Part shown: piece after piece, positions 31,982-42,974 of the stretch
Layout of the letters: every line of letters begins with the position of its first letter
Position numbering within the stretch: the first letter of the stretch is position 1
The notes under the pieces: model-generated
The model's database searches: none
The model's input: only the letters and a program-made list of their open reading frames with translations
Told to the model about the DNA's origin: nothing
NCBI GenBank assembly: GCA_020284085.1
Contig: JACEVL010000522.1
Location: 1 to 64,000, forward strand
DNA length: 64,000 nt
Reading direction: 5' to 3'
DNA from: Aporrectodea caliginosa
Taxonomy: Eukaryota > Annelida > Clitellata > Crassiclitellata > Lumbricidae
Program-made: the position numbers and the translations under genes

Positions 31982-34286
31982 AGAGTTGTATTGTCTCGAG
32001 ACAGTGTCTCGGTCTCGAGACGTCTCGAGGCAGGTTTTTTGATGTCTCGGTCTCGGTCTCGGTCTCGAACCTCACTGTCTCGGTCTCAGTCTCGAGATCA
32101 TTTCTTGACTTTTTGAAAACTGTCTCGAAGCGAAAGTCTTGTCTTTTTGGAAACTGTCTCGAAGTGAAAGTCTTGTTCTCTTGTAGAAGTGGTCTCCAAA
32201 GTTCTCGTACAAACTGTATTTTGTTCGGAACTTCGTAGGGGAACTTGGTCTAAAACGGGCCCCTCGGATCAAACGGGCCCCCTCTTTTGCGCTGCCATCT
32301 AGCGGATTGGTCAGCGCTGTCCATGACACAGGGTACCAGCCTAGTATGTTGAATATTCATCAGTGTTTAGATTGGAGAAAATCACCCAACTGTTAGCGGA
32401 AACGCAAAAAGTTTAATTTTTGCGATTTTCTTAATTTTTTCGTCCACATTAAATTAGTCAGTGCACGTGTTGTGTTCAACATTTTCCCGGGAGGTAAGTT
32501 ATTTTTGCAATACTATCTACTCGTAAATAAGTTGGTTATAATCGATTTAACATATTCTATTGCTTCGCTTACAAATAGCCGTCTGTTGTATTGACCTATG
32601 TTGTGTCTAAAACGGGCCCTCGGGGGCCCGTTTTAGACATGCGTTTCTGAAGTTGCAAAATTATTACAAATTTAACTGCAGTACATATGTTTTGTTGACA
32701 ATTTTGAGATTCAACAGTGAGAAGGAACAACCTGGCATGGAATGGTTTTATGTCTCAACATTCACATCTCTCTTCATGAATGCCAGAAGCGACTTATTCA
32801 GCGGCATCATTGACAACGGACATTCTTTCTGAACCAGTCGCACAGGCAACTTAAGCAAATGCTGGAACATTGACTCCCAGAGATGTTCCTTCTGAACCAG
32901 TCACACAGGGAACTCTAGTAGGCCTACATCAACTGCCAGAGATATTCCTCCTCAACAAGTGGTACAGGCTACATTAGCAACTGCTGGTCTCTCAACTTCC
33001 AGTAGTAAATGCACAATTATTAGCATGAAAAGAACCTACAACTCGTCTGATGAGGGCAAGAAAAGCAATTTTAAAATCTTTCTGTGTTATTTGTCCGGAA
33101 TTTGGCATACAGGAATATACTGTCGATGGATTGCATGCCAGACCTGGCGTATTTGGTATCGCAAGAGTGTGCAGAACGTTGTTTTTGTACGATGCTGTTG
33201 ACTAAAGTTTCTTTTGAATTATAGCTACGTATCTTTGAAGTTTTGATTTTATTCAGGCAAGAGTCTAAGTTCTAAGTCTAGCAAAAATTATCTCCTGGAA
33301 GTCAGTTACCCAATGCTGTAATAAAGGTAAATTAAGTGACGTGGTTAAAATGGGCCCCAGGGCCCATTTTGTCTATACCTATAGGGTGAGACGGGCCCAT
33401 GGCATAATTTTTTTAAAGTTAAAATTTCACTTGTTGCATCTTGTTAATCAGATTCATGTATTACCCAGTTATAATATCATAAATGTACTGCACATTTAAT
33501 ATATTACATTAAAATTATCTTCAAGATATTTTCAGAAATATAAATTTTCCCTTAAGGGGCCCGTTTTAGACCACTTTCCCCTATAGTAGGCCCTATTGGC
33601 TATAAAATTGTCTTGTGCCGAACGGATAACTAGTTGATCGGAAGTGCCAAACAGACAGGAAGTTTTAGAAAAAGCGGGACACGTGTTTCAAGTATTAAGA
33701 TTTAAGAGTATTGAAAAAGCAGTCTTAGGTGTTCACTTTCAGTCCAAAATTTCCAAATAGCTTAAACTGTCTCATAAAGAACCTGAAATCGTGAAATTTG
33801 CATTCACGCAGTTTGAAATCAATGAAAACAAAATAAATGGCATGCCGTTCGTCGTTCGTGTAAAACCAACATAAGCGAAACGCGTGGAACAACATCTAGT
33901 TTCTCAAGGTGAGTGATATGTGACTTATGTCGCTAAATCGCTAATAGGCCTAGGGCCCATATGGAATTTTGTTGGTTTAAATTTTAGAATCATTTAAAAG
34001 ATTTCAGAATGGCTGAAATATTTAATTTTTTTATAGTTTGTACAATTCAGGTGATCGGCTGATTTCAGTTACTTGACCCTTGTATTAGACTTCAACAGTT
34101 GAGAAAAATTGTTTCGGGAGTTGGATCCAATGTGCATTTCACTCGTTTTGAACTGTCTCGAACTGTCTCGGACCTGGTGTCTCGTCTCGGTCTCGGTCTC
34201 GGACCCCACTGTCTCGGTCTCGGTCTCGGACCCCACTGTCTCGGTCTCAGTCTCGGTCTCGAGTTTTATGTCTCGTATACAAGTCT
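31982..34286. mobile_element. DNA element with GTCTCG subrepeats and 10-bp target duplication (FB4)
   Basis: The direct repeat GGTAAATATC flanks it at 31972-31981 and 34287-34296. The ends AGAGTTGTAT and ATACAAGTCT are inverted at 9 of 10 bases. Both subterminal regions carry runs of GTCTCGGTCTCG, here in the same orientation. The nearby duplicate at about 31533-31570 shows the uninterrupted host sequence. A 10-bp duplication fits Mutator-like elements; no transposase of that type was recognised. Confidence 0.7.
32238..33581. mobile_element. Tc1/mariner-like element nested in FB4
   Basis: Inverted ends GGGGAACTTGGTCTAAAACG / reverse of CGTTTTAGACCACTTTCCCC extend to 27 bp with two mismatches, flanked by TA at 32236-32237 and 33582-33583. 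Inside, 32604-32639 is a perfect palindrome, 16-bp arms TGTCTAAAACGGGCCC with a TCGG loop. 33349-33373 holds a second (AAAATGGGCCC arms). A frame with PEFGIQEYTVDGLHARPGVF may be the end of a dead transposase, but this is weak. Confidence 0.65.
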
Positions 34287-34349
34287 GGTAAATATCCCAA
34301 GAAGTGGTAGCACGGTCCACACCATGTTATTAGAAACATCAAGAATGTT

Positions 34350-34445
34350 AATCGTAATATGGTAATCGTAATCTCCAAACTTCTAAAGCGCCACTCGAAA
34401 GCCAAACGCAGGGCACCAGATTATTCACGAGCGCTGCGTTCATAG
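34350..34445 (-). repeat. L2-type 3' tail with ATTACG repeats
   Basis: ATTACGATTAACATTCTTG-side repeats, then CCAAACTTCTAAAGCGCCAC and GCAGGGCACCAGATTATTCA: the same tail family as 1690-1765 and 50725-50792. Confidence 0.6.
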
Positions 34446-35115
34446 TCAGAAGGGTTGTCCAAAAGAGTAGTCTGAGGCAGGCACGTAGCGAGACTTAAAT
34501 TCAAGAGGAGGCAACTTAAACAGACCATTGGCGAAATCCTGGTCACTCATGAGGTCAGGCGCGTAACTAGCATTACGCAATTACGCAACTGCGCAAAGAT
34601 TTAAACAGCTCTCAAAAACTACAAACCGTTTAGATTACTTATTGACATCCTAGATTACTATTATTCGTTGAATTTATATTGTGAAGACTTTATTATTGTG
34701 AGGTCGGCAAACATTTTCCTTCGCTGACGCTAAATTATGACTCTGGAAATTTTGTGGCACTTCTGAAATTTCGATCACAGACCGACAGCACGGCAGTTTA
34801 AATCATCGTAGGCTAATGTCATATGTTCCACGCAATGCACAGTACATACGTTCGGTGATTCAGAATGTGTGGTCAGTAAACTCGAGACAGTATTGTCGCA
34901 GAAATTCGTGCGGGCAAGTTTTACACCATATTGCTAGATATGAGCGCAGATATCAGTAGCACAGAAGTGACAGAACAGATATCGGTCTGCTTATTAAAGT
35001 TGATGGCGGTAAGAACCCCGGTTCTCAGAATGTGGTAAAAAGAACAATTTACAGCTTTCATCCGAACTCGTGACGCCACTGGCGAAACTACTACGACAAT
35101 CGTCGAGCAGCAGCT
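34446..35115. other. No gene recognised; possible hAT end
   Basis: GGCGCGTAACTAGCATTACG near 34560 recalls hAT MITE ends, but no partner end was found. Confidence 0.35.
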
Positions 35116-36475
35116 ATCTGAGGTCGGACTCGAAGAGAGAGAATGGAGGAAAGGGAGGAAGAGAGCGCAATGGAGGAACGGGAAGAAGAGAGCGAAAAAG
35201 GGGTAGGGAGGAAGAGAGCGAAAGGAGGAGAGGCAGGAAGAGGTGCGAATGGGTGGAAGGGAGGAAGAGAGCGAAATGGAGGAAAGGGAGGAAGAGAGCA
35301 AGTTGAGGGTATGGAGGAAGAGAGCAAATAAAGAAAAGGGAGGAAGAGAGCAAATGGAGGAAAGGGAGGAAGAGAGCGAAATGGAGGAAAGGGAGGAAGA
35401 GAGCGAAATGGAGGAAAGGGAGGAAGAGAGCAAAATGGAGGAAAGGGAAGAAGAGAGCGAAATGGTGGAAAGGGGAGGAAGAGAGCGAAACGGAGGAAAG
35501 AGGAGGAAGAGTGCGAAATGTTGGGCAAGGAGGAAGAGAGCGAAATGGAGGAAAGGGAGGAAGAGTGCGAAATGGAAGGCAAGGAGGAAGAGAGCGAAAT
35601 GGAGGAAAGGGAGGAGGTGCGAATGGAGGGAAAGGAGGAGGAGGTGAGATTGGAGGAAAGGGACGAGGTGCGAATGGAGGAAAAGGGAGGAGGTGAAAAT
35701 GGAGGAAAGGGAGGAGGTGAGAATGGAGGAAAGGGAGGAGGTGCGAATGAGGAAAGGGAGGAGGAGGAATGGAGGAAAGGAGAGGTGCGAATGGAAAAGG
35801 GAGGAGGAAAGGGAGGAATGGAGGAAAGGGAGGAGGTGACGAATGGGAGGAAAGGGAGGAGGTGAGGAATGGAGGAAAGGGAGGATGGAGGAAAGGGAAT
35901 GGAGGAAAGGGAGGAGGAATGAAAATGGAGGAAAGGGAGGAGGAGCGAATGGAGAAAGGGAGGAGGTGCGAATGGAGTGAAAGGGAGGAGGTGAGAATGG
36001 AGGAAAGGAGGAGGAAGAGGAAAATGGAGTGAAAGGGAGGAGGTGAGAATGGAGGAAAGGGAGGAGGTGGGAGGAAAGCGGAGGAGGTGAGAATGGAGGA
36101 AAGGGAGGAGGTGCGAATGGAGGAAAGGGAGGAGGTGCGAATGGAGGAAAGGGAGGAGGAGCGAATGGAGGAAAGGGAGGAGGTGCGAATGGAGGAAAGG
36201 GAGGAGGTGCGAATGGAGGAAAGGGAGGAGGTGCGAATGGAGGAAAGGGAGGAGGAGGGAATGGAGGAAAGGGAGGAGGTGCGAGGTGGAGGAAAGGGAG
36301 GAGGTGCGAATGGAGGAAAGGGAGGAGGTGCGAATGGAGGAAAGGGAGGAGGTGCGAATGGAGGAAAGGGAGGAGGAGCGAAATGGAGGAAAGGGAGGAG
36401 TGAATGGAGGAAAGGGAGGAAGAGGAGGGAGGAGCGAATGGGAGGAGGTGCGAATGGAGGAAAGGGAAAGGGAGA
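35116..36475. repeat. Polypurine minisatellite, 27-bp and 24-bp units
   Basis: About 1.36 kb is almost pure purine on the plus strand. The left part repeats GAAATGGAGGAAAGGGAGGA + AGAGAGC (27 bp), the right part GAATGGAGGAAAGGGAGGAG + GTGC (24 bp). Long Glu/Arg frames on plus and Pro/Phe/Ser frames on minus follow from composition. Confidence 0.9.
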
Positions 36476-36619
36476 GTCAATCCATGTGAAATCATCAAAC
36501 GTGTGAAATACCTTGTAAGTGACCGTGTCTCAGATTTGACTGTAATTTTTGCTATTTTATTGTTTGATCATTATGTTTGTACATCATATTGAAATTGTCA
36601 GAAGCCTATCGCCATGTAT

Positions 36620-37160
36620 CTGCATTGGATCATCATCATCATCATCATCATCACCACCACCACCATCATCATCAGGGAAGTTTCTGACGCCAGCCATTTG
36701 GCGGCGATGGGTACGAATAAATTATCTCCATTTCCTCGGTCATTTGTCAAGTTCATTGTTTCCCTTAGTGTCAAAGTGATGTTTTATCCTCATTTATATG
36801 GTTTATCCAGCGTTGTCTGGCTCTGCCTTAGTGTCTTTTCCTTCGTCATGTAGTGCAGTGTGTAGTATTCGGTCAACTGGCATTATCTCTATATAATTAT
36901 GTCGAAACCATTGGAGTCTTCATTGAACGACTTTGTTTAGCAGAGTTGTTTCGATTCATAATGCTGTCTAATGCCAGCGTTTCTTATTTTCTGAAGTCTT
37001 GAAATCCCTGCGATTTTCCGCAGTAAACTAATTTCTGCTGTAATAATTCTTTTCTTGTCTTGCTTTCGCACTGGCCAACATTCCGACCCGTAGACTAGAG
37101 GCAAATCGGTTGTATCTTCGTCTCGTATAATTAGCCTAATTATCTTTGTCTGTTTTTTGG
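36620..37160 (-). pseudogene. LINE 3' end (family E) with ATG/TGA tail, empty-site copy
   Basis: This block matches 54780-55470 along its length and has no SINE at the site where that copy does. On the minus strand the degenerate C-terminus includes a LRWFGHVERM-like and a RQR-RW-DDIK-like segment, typical of the end of some LINE polyproteins. It ends in (ATG)n/(GTG)n at 36630-36675. Confidence 0.55.
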
Positions 37161-37437
37161 TCTTGGTAAATAGTAATAGGATTGCAAGGGGTGTTCAGGC
37201 ACGAATGAGGAAGTTTTTCGCCTCGCAAGATATAATTAAAATTATGAAATTATTTAATTTCCCAAAGAACTGATGTAAATTGTTATTACTTTTAACCAAA
37301 AAGATGGTATCCAAAATGCACCATTATACACACCCAAATAAAAAGTTCCTTAATTACAGCCTCTTCCCAGACCCCTCCCCTCAGAGAGGTTGGAATCTGC
37401 GTAATTTTTGGGAAGCTCTGGTTACGCCACTGTCCGT
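37161..37437. other. Short unique stretch with one hAT-like end
   Basis: GAAGCTCTGGTTACGCCACTG near 37410-37431, less one base, is a hAT right end (compare 1620-1636). The left partner is missing. Confidence 0.4.
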
Positions 37438-37712
37438 TGATGGAGTTATGACGCTCATGTGACCCCATTTCGCCATTGTATTGTATTATATTGTATTTGA
37501 ACACTTGTTATAGCGCCCCTACCAGATTTCCCATTCAGAGGCGCTCCCGACTACTGCGCGAACGCTGAATCGGAGTTTCACGCCGAAGCGCATGAGCAAT
37601 TGCGAGTGAAGGACTTGCCCAGGGTCCCTACTCGGCGACTTTGAGGTGGATTCGAACCCGCAACCCTCCAGCTGCAAGGCACCGAACATACCCCTAAACC
37701 ACCGCGCCCCAG
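37438..37712 (-). mobile_element. SINE-1 copy (tRNA-derived head, L2-type tail)
   Basis: The minus strand starts TGGGGCGCGGTGGTTTAGGG, has B-box GGGTTCGAATCC, a body with CCTGGGCAAGTCCTTCACTC and a tail CGGGAGCGCCTCTGAATGGG + GGGGCGCTATAACAAG. It matches 55014-55293. The tail matches the L2 copies at 9462-9530 and 19981-20060. Confidence 0.85.
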
Positions 37713-37885
37713 TTGTATTGTGATGTATTGTATTGTGTGTTGTATTGTACTCCACGTTTATAATGCGACCGAGCCACCCGCAGTAAAGATCCGAGAAATT
37801 AATCTCTGATAAACCGACCCGACCGGGAAGCGAACCCGGGGCGCCGGCGTGACGAGCAGGCTACCAACCCACTCGGCCACTCAGG
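37713..37885 (-). mobile_element. SINE-2 copy (tRNA-derived)
   Basis: Minus strand: CCTGAGTGGCCGAGTGGGTT (A-box region), CCCGGGTTCGCTTCCCGG (B-box with a stem), tail CGCATTATAAACGTGGAGTA followed by ACAATACAA repeats. It abuts SINE-1 head to tail. Confidence 0.65.
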
Positions 37886-38772
37886 ATCCATGGGCCTCGT
37901 GTTCCTTTTGTTGTCGGTTTCTCTATTGGTGTTTGTCTTCCTGTGTGGATGACGTGTTTCGTCCCCAATTGTCTATTCACGTTATCTTTCTCTTTGTGAG
38001 TTACTTCACTGGGTCTGTTGCCGCTAAAGGCCGCGAAGTCTGATTGTTTGTACATATAAATTATGCAACATGCATGTAATAGCTTTAAGAAATAAATTTT
38101 TTAAAATAACATTAGCGAAATATTACATATGCTTAGACAACCTGTAACAGTAGATGTCGATTCACACTTCTTTTGTCCAGAAGCGAGTGCCTGTATATAG
38201 AGATTAGAGACAATGAAATCAATCCATAACATCTCTGACGTTTTTATGGTGGGGCCGTAGCTGAGTGATCGGTCCAGTTATCCTATAGCACAGACTCAAT
38301 GGCAGGTTAAGTTGTCTGCTTGAGTTGCACGCTTACTTCTTGAGATTTAAATTAATTTAACTAAGCAATGCCCAACTACTGATGAGATCTTCGGGAGATG
38401 ATGAGCAGAGGCAGGAGCAGGAGGAGATAAAGGAAGAGCAGGAGGAGGAGGAGCAGGAAGAGGATGAGAAGGGGCAGAGAGAGGGGTAGCAGCAGCTAAC
38501 AACGTTGATGAAAGTGAGAAAGAGGATGATAATGTCGAATGAATTGGCAACGAGAATGAAGCCTATTAAAGGCAAATTAACGATTACGCTGTTTGTATGA
38601 TTAGTAGCCTACAAATTTTATTGTATGAGGACGAATGGAATAGTGAAAGTGTTGCTAGTGCTGTTGACGATTATGGCGGCAGCGATGATGATGATGGTGG
38701 CGGTGGTGACGATGGCCGTAGTGGTAATTACGATGACAATGGTTGAGATAAATTTGGGTGCGTGCTTAGTGG
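37886..38772. other. No gene recognised; low-complexity GGA and GATGGT runs
   Basis: GTGGGGCCGTAGCTGAGTGA near 38251 recalls a tRNA A-box, but there is no B-box. Purine-rich GAGGAG runs lie at 38400-38480; GATGATGATGGTGGCGG at 38685-38710. Confidence 0.4.
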
Positions 38773-39058
38773 TCAGACGACAAGTGTTCGTTTGACGCAG
38801 CTGTCAATCACGAGGTCCGGATGATGTAACCTGTCGTCATCGTCATCATCGTCGTCATCATCCTGTTCATCGTCAGCACCGCCAAGAATTTGGTCGTCAT
38901 GTTTGCCATCAGCGTCTGATCTGCCTCTGTCGTTCGTTCGGAGCCTCCTCTGCTCTTCCATGTCCTCCTCCGTTAGCATTTCTTCCACTTCCCTCGGGTC
39001 CTTCTCATCGTATACCACCTTTTCGGGCGGCACCGCAACGAAGATTGCGGACAGGGGC
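38773..39058 (-). CDS. Acidic ORF of unknown identity, cut by an L2 copy
   Basis: Beyond the L2 junction (about 39058) the frame reads VPPEKVVYDEKDPREVEEML, TEEDMEEQRRLRTNDRGRSD, then an Asp run and LHHPDLVIDSCVKRTLVV before a stop. Composition and the clean stop look like a terminal exon of a host protein, but I do not recognise it. The Asp run comes from a GAT/GAC microsatellite. It could equally be a chance frame. Confidence 0.3.
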
Positions 39059-41175
39059 ATCGGAGGTGAAGGTAAGAGATGAAGAGTCAGTGGATAGGTG
39101 TATTGAAGGGTCAGGGATTTTCTTGATTTGGTCAGGAAGGCCTAGGATGATGAATTCTGTTTTGGAAGGGTTCAGGCAGAGGAGGTTGGACGACATCCAT
39201 TGAGAGACTAGGTTAACCACATTGAGTAGTTTGGCAATGGAGGTGGAAAAAGAGCTTGGGGAGAAGGATATGTAGAGTTGGGTGTCGTCTGCGTAGAGAT
39301 GGTGGTCAACAGAGGAGGATTTTATGAGATGGCTTAATGGTGTGGTATACAGAATGAAGAGCAGTGGACCCAGGACGGAGCCTTGAGGGACACCACAAGA
39401 AAGTGGGAGGGGTTGCGAACAGTGGCTGGAGGCTTTAACAGAGAAGGATCTGGAAGACAAGTAGGACTGGAACCATTGTAGAGCAGTGCCAGAGACGCCA
39501 AACCAAGATGACAGTCGATGAAGAAGGAGGCTGTGGTCAATGGTGTCGAATGCGGCGGAGATGTCGAGGAGACAGAGGCAGGAGACTTGCTGATGGCTGA
39601 CGGCAGAGACCAGTTTATTGTAGAGAGAGACGAGTAGAGTTTCTGTGGAGTGGTGTTTAGTGAAGCCAGATTGGTGGGGGTTGAGCAGTGAGTTTGAAGA
39701 GAGGTAGTCGTTGAGCCGGGTAAGGACAATTCGCTCAGTTAATTTTGATAGAAAGGAAAGATTTGAGATGGGACGGTAGTTAGATAGGTTTTCCTTGTCA
39801 AGATTTGCTTTTTTGAGAAGGGGAGAGACGAGAGAGTGCTTGAAAACCATAGGGAAGTTACCAGTGGAGAGCGAGAGATTGATGATTTTGGTGATTACAG
39901 GAACGAGGACAGAAGCACAGTCTTTTAGAAGAGAGGTGGGGATAGGATCAAGTTCGCATTGCTTGTTGGGAAGAGAGTTTAGGAGGAGTGCCACTTCTGT
40001 TTCAGTGGCAGGAGAGAAAATAGGGAGAGATGATTGAGAGGCAGGAGGAATAGGGTTTGGAAAGGGGAGTGAATCAGTGCTGGAGGAGTTGGAGGCTAGA
40101 AGAGATTGTAGTGTGAAGCGAAGGGATGAGATTTTGTCCGAGAAGAATGAGCAGAAGGTATCAGCGATAGAGGGAGAGGGAATGGAGCTGGGTAGTGGAG
40201 AGGGAGATTTGCGATGGAGAAGAGAATTTACAGCTCTCCAGAGATGTCTTGGATTGGAGGAGCTGGAATGGATTAGTGAGGAGTAGTACCTCTTTTTGGC
40301 AGCAGCGATCAGTTTGTGGTATCTATTGGTGACAGATTTGAGGGTAGTGAGGGCTTTTGCTCTAGAAGCTGAGTCAGTGGTGCTCTTGTAGGTGTGCTCA
40401 AGGTGCCTGCGGAAGGTTTTAAAAGCTTGGAGGTAGGAGGTGAACCAAGGGTTACTGGTATGTGAGCTGTGCTTGGTTTTGAGTGGTGCGTGGATGTCGA
40501 GGAGGTCAGAAAGAGTGGAATTGTAGCAAGACAGGAGGTCGTCAAGAGAAGACGGAGGGTTAAGAACCAGCTGAGAGTGAAGGATATCTTTGGTGAAGGC
40601 CTGATAGTCAATGGACCCGGTGAGACGGAATGAGTGAGTGGAAGGAGGAGGTCGAGGAAAAGGCTTAATTTCGAGGTCGGCCATGATTAGATAATGGTCA
40701 GTAATGTTGAGAACAGAGTGTGATAGCTTGGGAGATAAGAGGGAGGAGGCAGAAGTGATAACAAGGTCGAGTGTGTGGTTTTTGATGTGAGTTGGGAAGT
40801 TGACATGTTGAATGAGGTTTGCTGATGAGAGGAGGTTCAGAAAGTCGGATGCAAGAGAGTCAGAGGGATTGTCAACATGGATGTTGAAATCCCCGGTGAG
40901 CAGGAATTCATTGGGAGTAGTGGCAGCGAGTGAGAGGAGAGAGCCAAATTCATCTAGAAAGACAGAGGGCTTTGAGGAATAGGCAGACGAGGTAGGAGGA
41001 CGGTAGATATTGAAGACTGTTAGTAGGTCTGAGGCAAGTCGGAGTGTTGTGGAGGAGCATTCGAAAGAACGGAAACTGTGATGAGAGGAATTGAGGACGA
41101 CAGCTGGTTCACGAACCAGGAAGGCAGTGCCGCCACCAGAGATTTTTGCTGACTTTGCGGAATTTTGGTACCTAC
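39058..41175 (-). pseudogene. L2-like LINE, endonuclease and RT, both ends missing
   Basis: Upstream frames (41100-40690) show an APE-type endonuclease: GGGTAFLV, NEFLLTGDFNIHVDNPSD and ITDHYLI. The 559-codon frame 40684-39005 has SNYRPISNLSFLSKLTERIV, HQSGFTKHHSTETLLV, LLDISAAFDTIDHSLL, CGVPQGSVLGPLLFILYTTP, HHLYADDTQLYIS and LCLNPSKTEFIILG. It stops matching at VRNL, where the 3' third of the element is absent. The 5' end is against (TTA)n. Loss of the 3' end is unusual for target-primed insertion and points to a later deletion. Confidence 0.85.
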
Positions 41176-41179
41176 AACG

Positions 41180-41193
41180 TCCGCTGATGACGC

Positions 41194-41275
<82 letters not shown>
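41180..41275. repeat. (ATT)n microsatellite
   Basis: About 95 bases of ATT units between the L2 copy and the first REL-type LINE. Confidence 0.95.
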
Positions 41276-41558
41276 TTTTTTTTTAATTTTTTGCCCGAGG
41301 TATATATGATCCCTCAGGCTTTAGAAACTATCCGAAGAGTTGTTTTTGTTCTGGAGTTAGCGGTCCTCGTTCTCGGTCAACTGTGCGAATGTGCCTCGAA
41401 AAGCAACAGCGTTATATCGTTGCGTGCATATTGATAGGCGCTGGAAAAGATGTGTGGTCTCGAGTGGGTCTCCCGTTACTGTGGTCAAGCGCCGACCTAG
41501 CTCTGTCAAGAACTCCAGGCCTGATCTGTTGATGGGACCCAGCGTTTCAAATGCAATG
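41276..41558 (-). pseudogene. REL-type LINE, C-terminal end and hairpin tail
   Basis: The minus strand encodes FETLGPINRSGLEFLTELGR, RLTTVTGD, FQRLSICTQRYNAVAFRG and a stop. The tail CCTGAGGGATCATATATACC + TCGGG folds as a 7-bp stem, followed by an A-run and (TAA)n. The 5' end is directly against another (TAA)n tract. Confidence 0.75.
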
Positions 41559-41669
<111 letters not shown>

Positions 41670-42460
41670 ACGGTTATTGTTCCTCTAAGATCAGAGTTCT
41701 AGGGCCCCATTGTAGCAAGGCATGCGACAGCGTTGAATCGCTGGACAGTAACAGAGATCTTTTGAAAAAGGAAGAAGGTTTCTTGTGGATCTTCCGTTGT
41801 TCTGGTCAACCGTCTGCCGAGTTCCTTGATGAAAGCCAGGCCCTCCTGGTCCAAAGGTCCCATCGTCTCTATCGCGATTGGAGTAAAAAGGTATCTTGTT
41901 TGAAGCTCCTCGTATTTGTTCTTCTTTCTAGTCGCGGCTATTTCCGCCGCTCCTCCCGCTGCTACAGCTGTCTCGACCAAGTACGACGGCGCAAAAGTGT
42001 CTACAATTGTGACATCCCAAATCAGGGAACGCCCGTTGTTCCATGGAATCAGGGTTTGGCCATCTGGTCTTTTCCCATCCAATCGGGCGAGGCCAGTCGG
42101 TTCCCTGATCGACGGGGTACCTGCCCTGATGAGGCTGCGTAGCACGATTTCATTGATGGAAGAGTGTCTGGCTTGTCTGCCGAAACCCAACGTGCAAGCC
42201 AAACCGTGCGATCCTCTGGCTGAAACCATTGTACCACATGGACATGTGTGTGGGGCACAGATGACCGCCCCCAGTCTCAAGCCCACCGCTACCCTCATAT
42301 CTTCGTCATTGAGTCTTAAGCCTTGAGAAGCTAGAGGGAGGGCGAATAGCCAGTCCGAGGCGTGTGGGGCCTGTATAGCATTAAGCCTCGCCCGGTCGTA
42401 CGAATCCCGAGAGCGCGATGTTATCTCCAGCATGGCCACCGAGANTTTATATATCGCCAC
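41670..42460 (-). pseudogene. REL-type LINE, zinc-binding and endonuclease end
   Basis: A 253-codon frame has ARLNAIQAPHASDWLFALPL, a Cys/His cluster (HTCPCGTM, RGSHGLACTLGFGRQARH), then EPTGLARLDGKRPDGQTLIP and RSLIWDVTIVDTFAPSYLVE. The RPDG followed by WDVT spacing fits a PD-(D/E)xK-like, restriction-like endonuclease as in R2/R4-type LINEs. RT is missing. A single ambiguous base lies at 42445. Confidence 0.7.
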
Positions 42461-42540
42461 TGTAATTGACTAGCTTATACTAATAATTATATCAATTAAT
42501 TAGTTATACATGGCATTTGATAAGATTTATTCGCTACATG

Positions 42541-42900
42541 GGCAGCCCAAGCCCACGAGCCCACTTATCGCCCATTCAAAAGTCGGATGTCGCAAATGTT
42601 GTTTAATGGGCTGCAGACATTAGGCCCAAGTGGGCTCGAGGTGGGCAGCCCAAGCCCACGAGCCCACTAATCGCCCACCTTAAAGTCGGACATTGGAAAT
42701 GTCGGTTAGTGGGCTTCTGACCTCAGTCCTAGATGGGTTCGATGTGGGAAGCCCAAGCCCATGAGCCCACTTGTCTCCAATATACAATTTTGATCTGATT
42801 ATGGGCTCCTGATCTCGTGCCCAGATGGGGCTGAAATGGGCTAGCCCAAGCCCACAAGCCCATATAAAATTTATATGGGCTCGATATGGGCATGCTGGCA
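42541..42900. repeat. Tandem repeat of about 103 bp, four imperfect copies
   Basis: GGCAGCCCAAGCCCACGAGC starts at 42541 and 42644, with variants at 42747 and about 42838. The units hold palindrome-like GCCCA/TGGGC blocks. No coding potential. Confidence 0.75.
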
Positions 42901-42974
42901 GGGTGGCCTCCGATGATGCTCGTTTTCCAATGAATAACAGACGCGGTGTAATTAATTGGTTCTTAAAATCATAA

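Noticed and set aside
34921..36498. 525-codon minus-strand frame rich in Pro, Phe, Ser and Leu
   Set aside because: It is the complement of the polypurine minisatellite; the sequence is wholly repeat-driven and has no domain.
35243..36506. Plus-strand frames of MEEREEVRMEEREE type
   Set aside because: Same minisatellite. The Glu/Arg pattern follows from GAGGAAAGGGAG units, and several frames are open at once.
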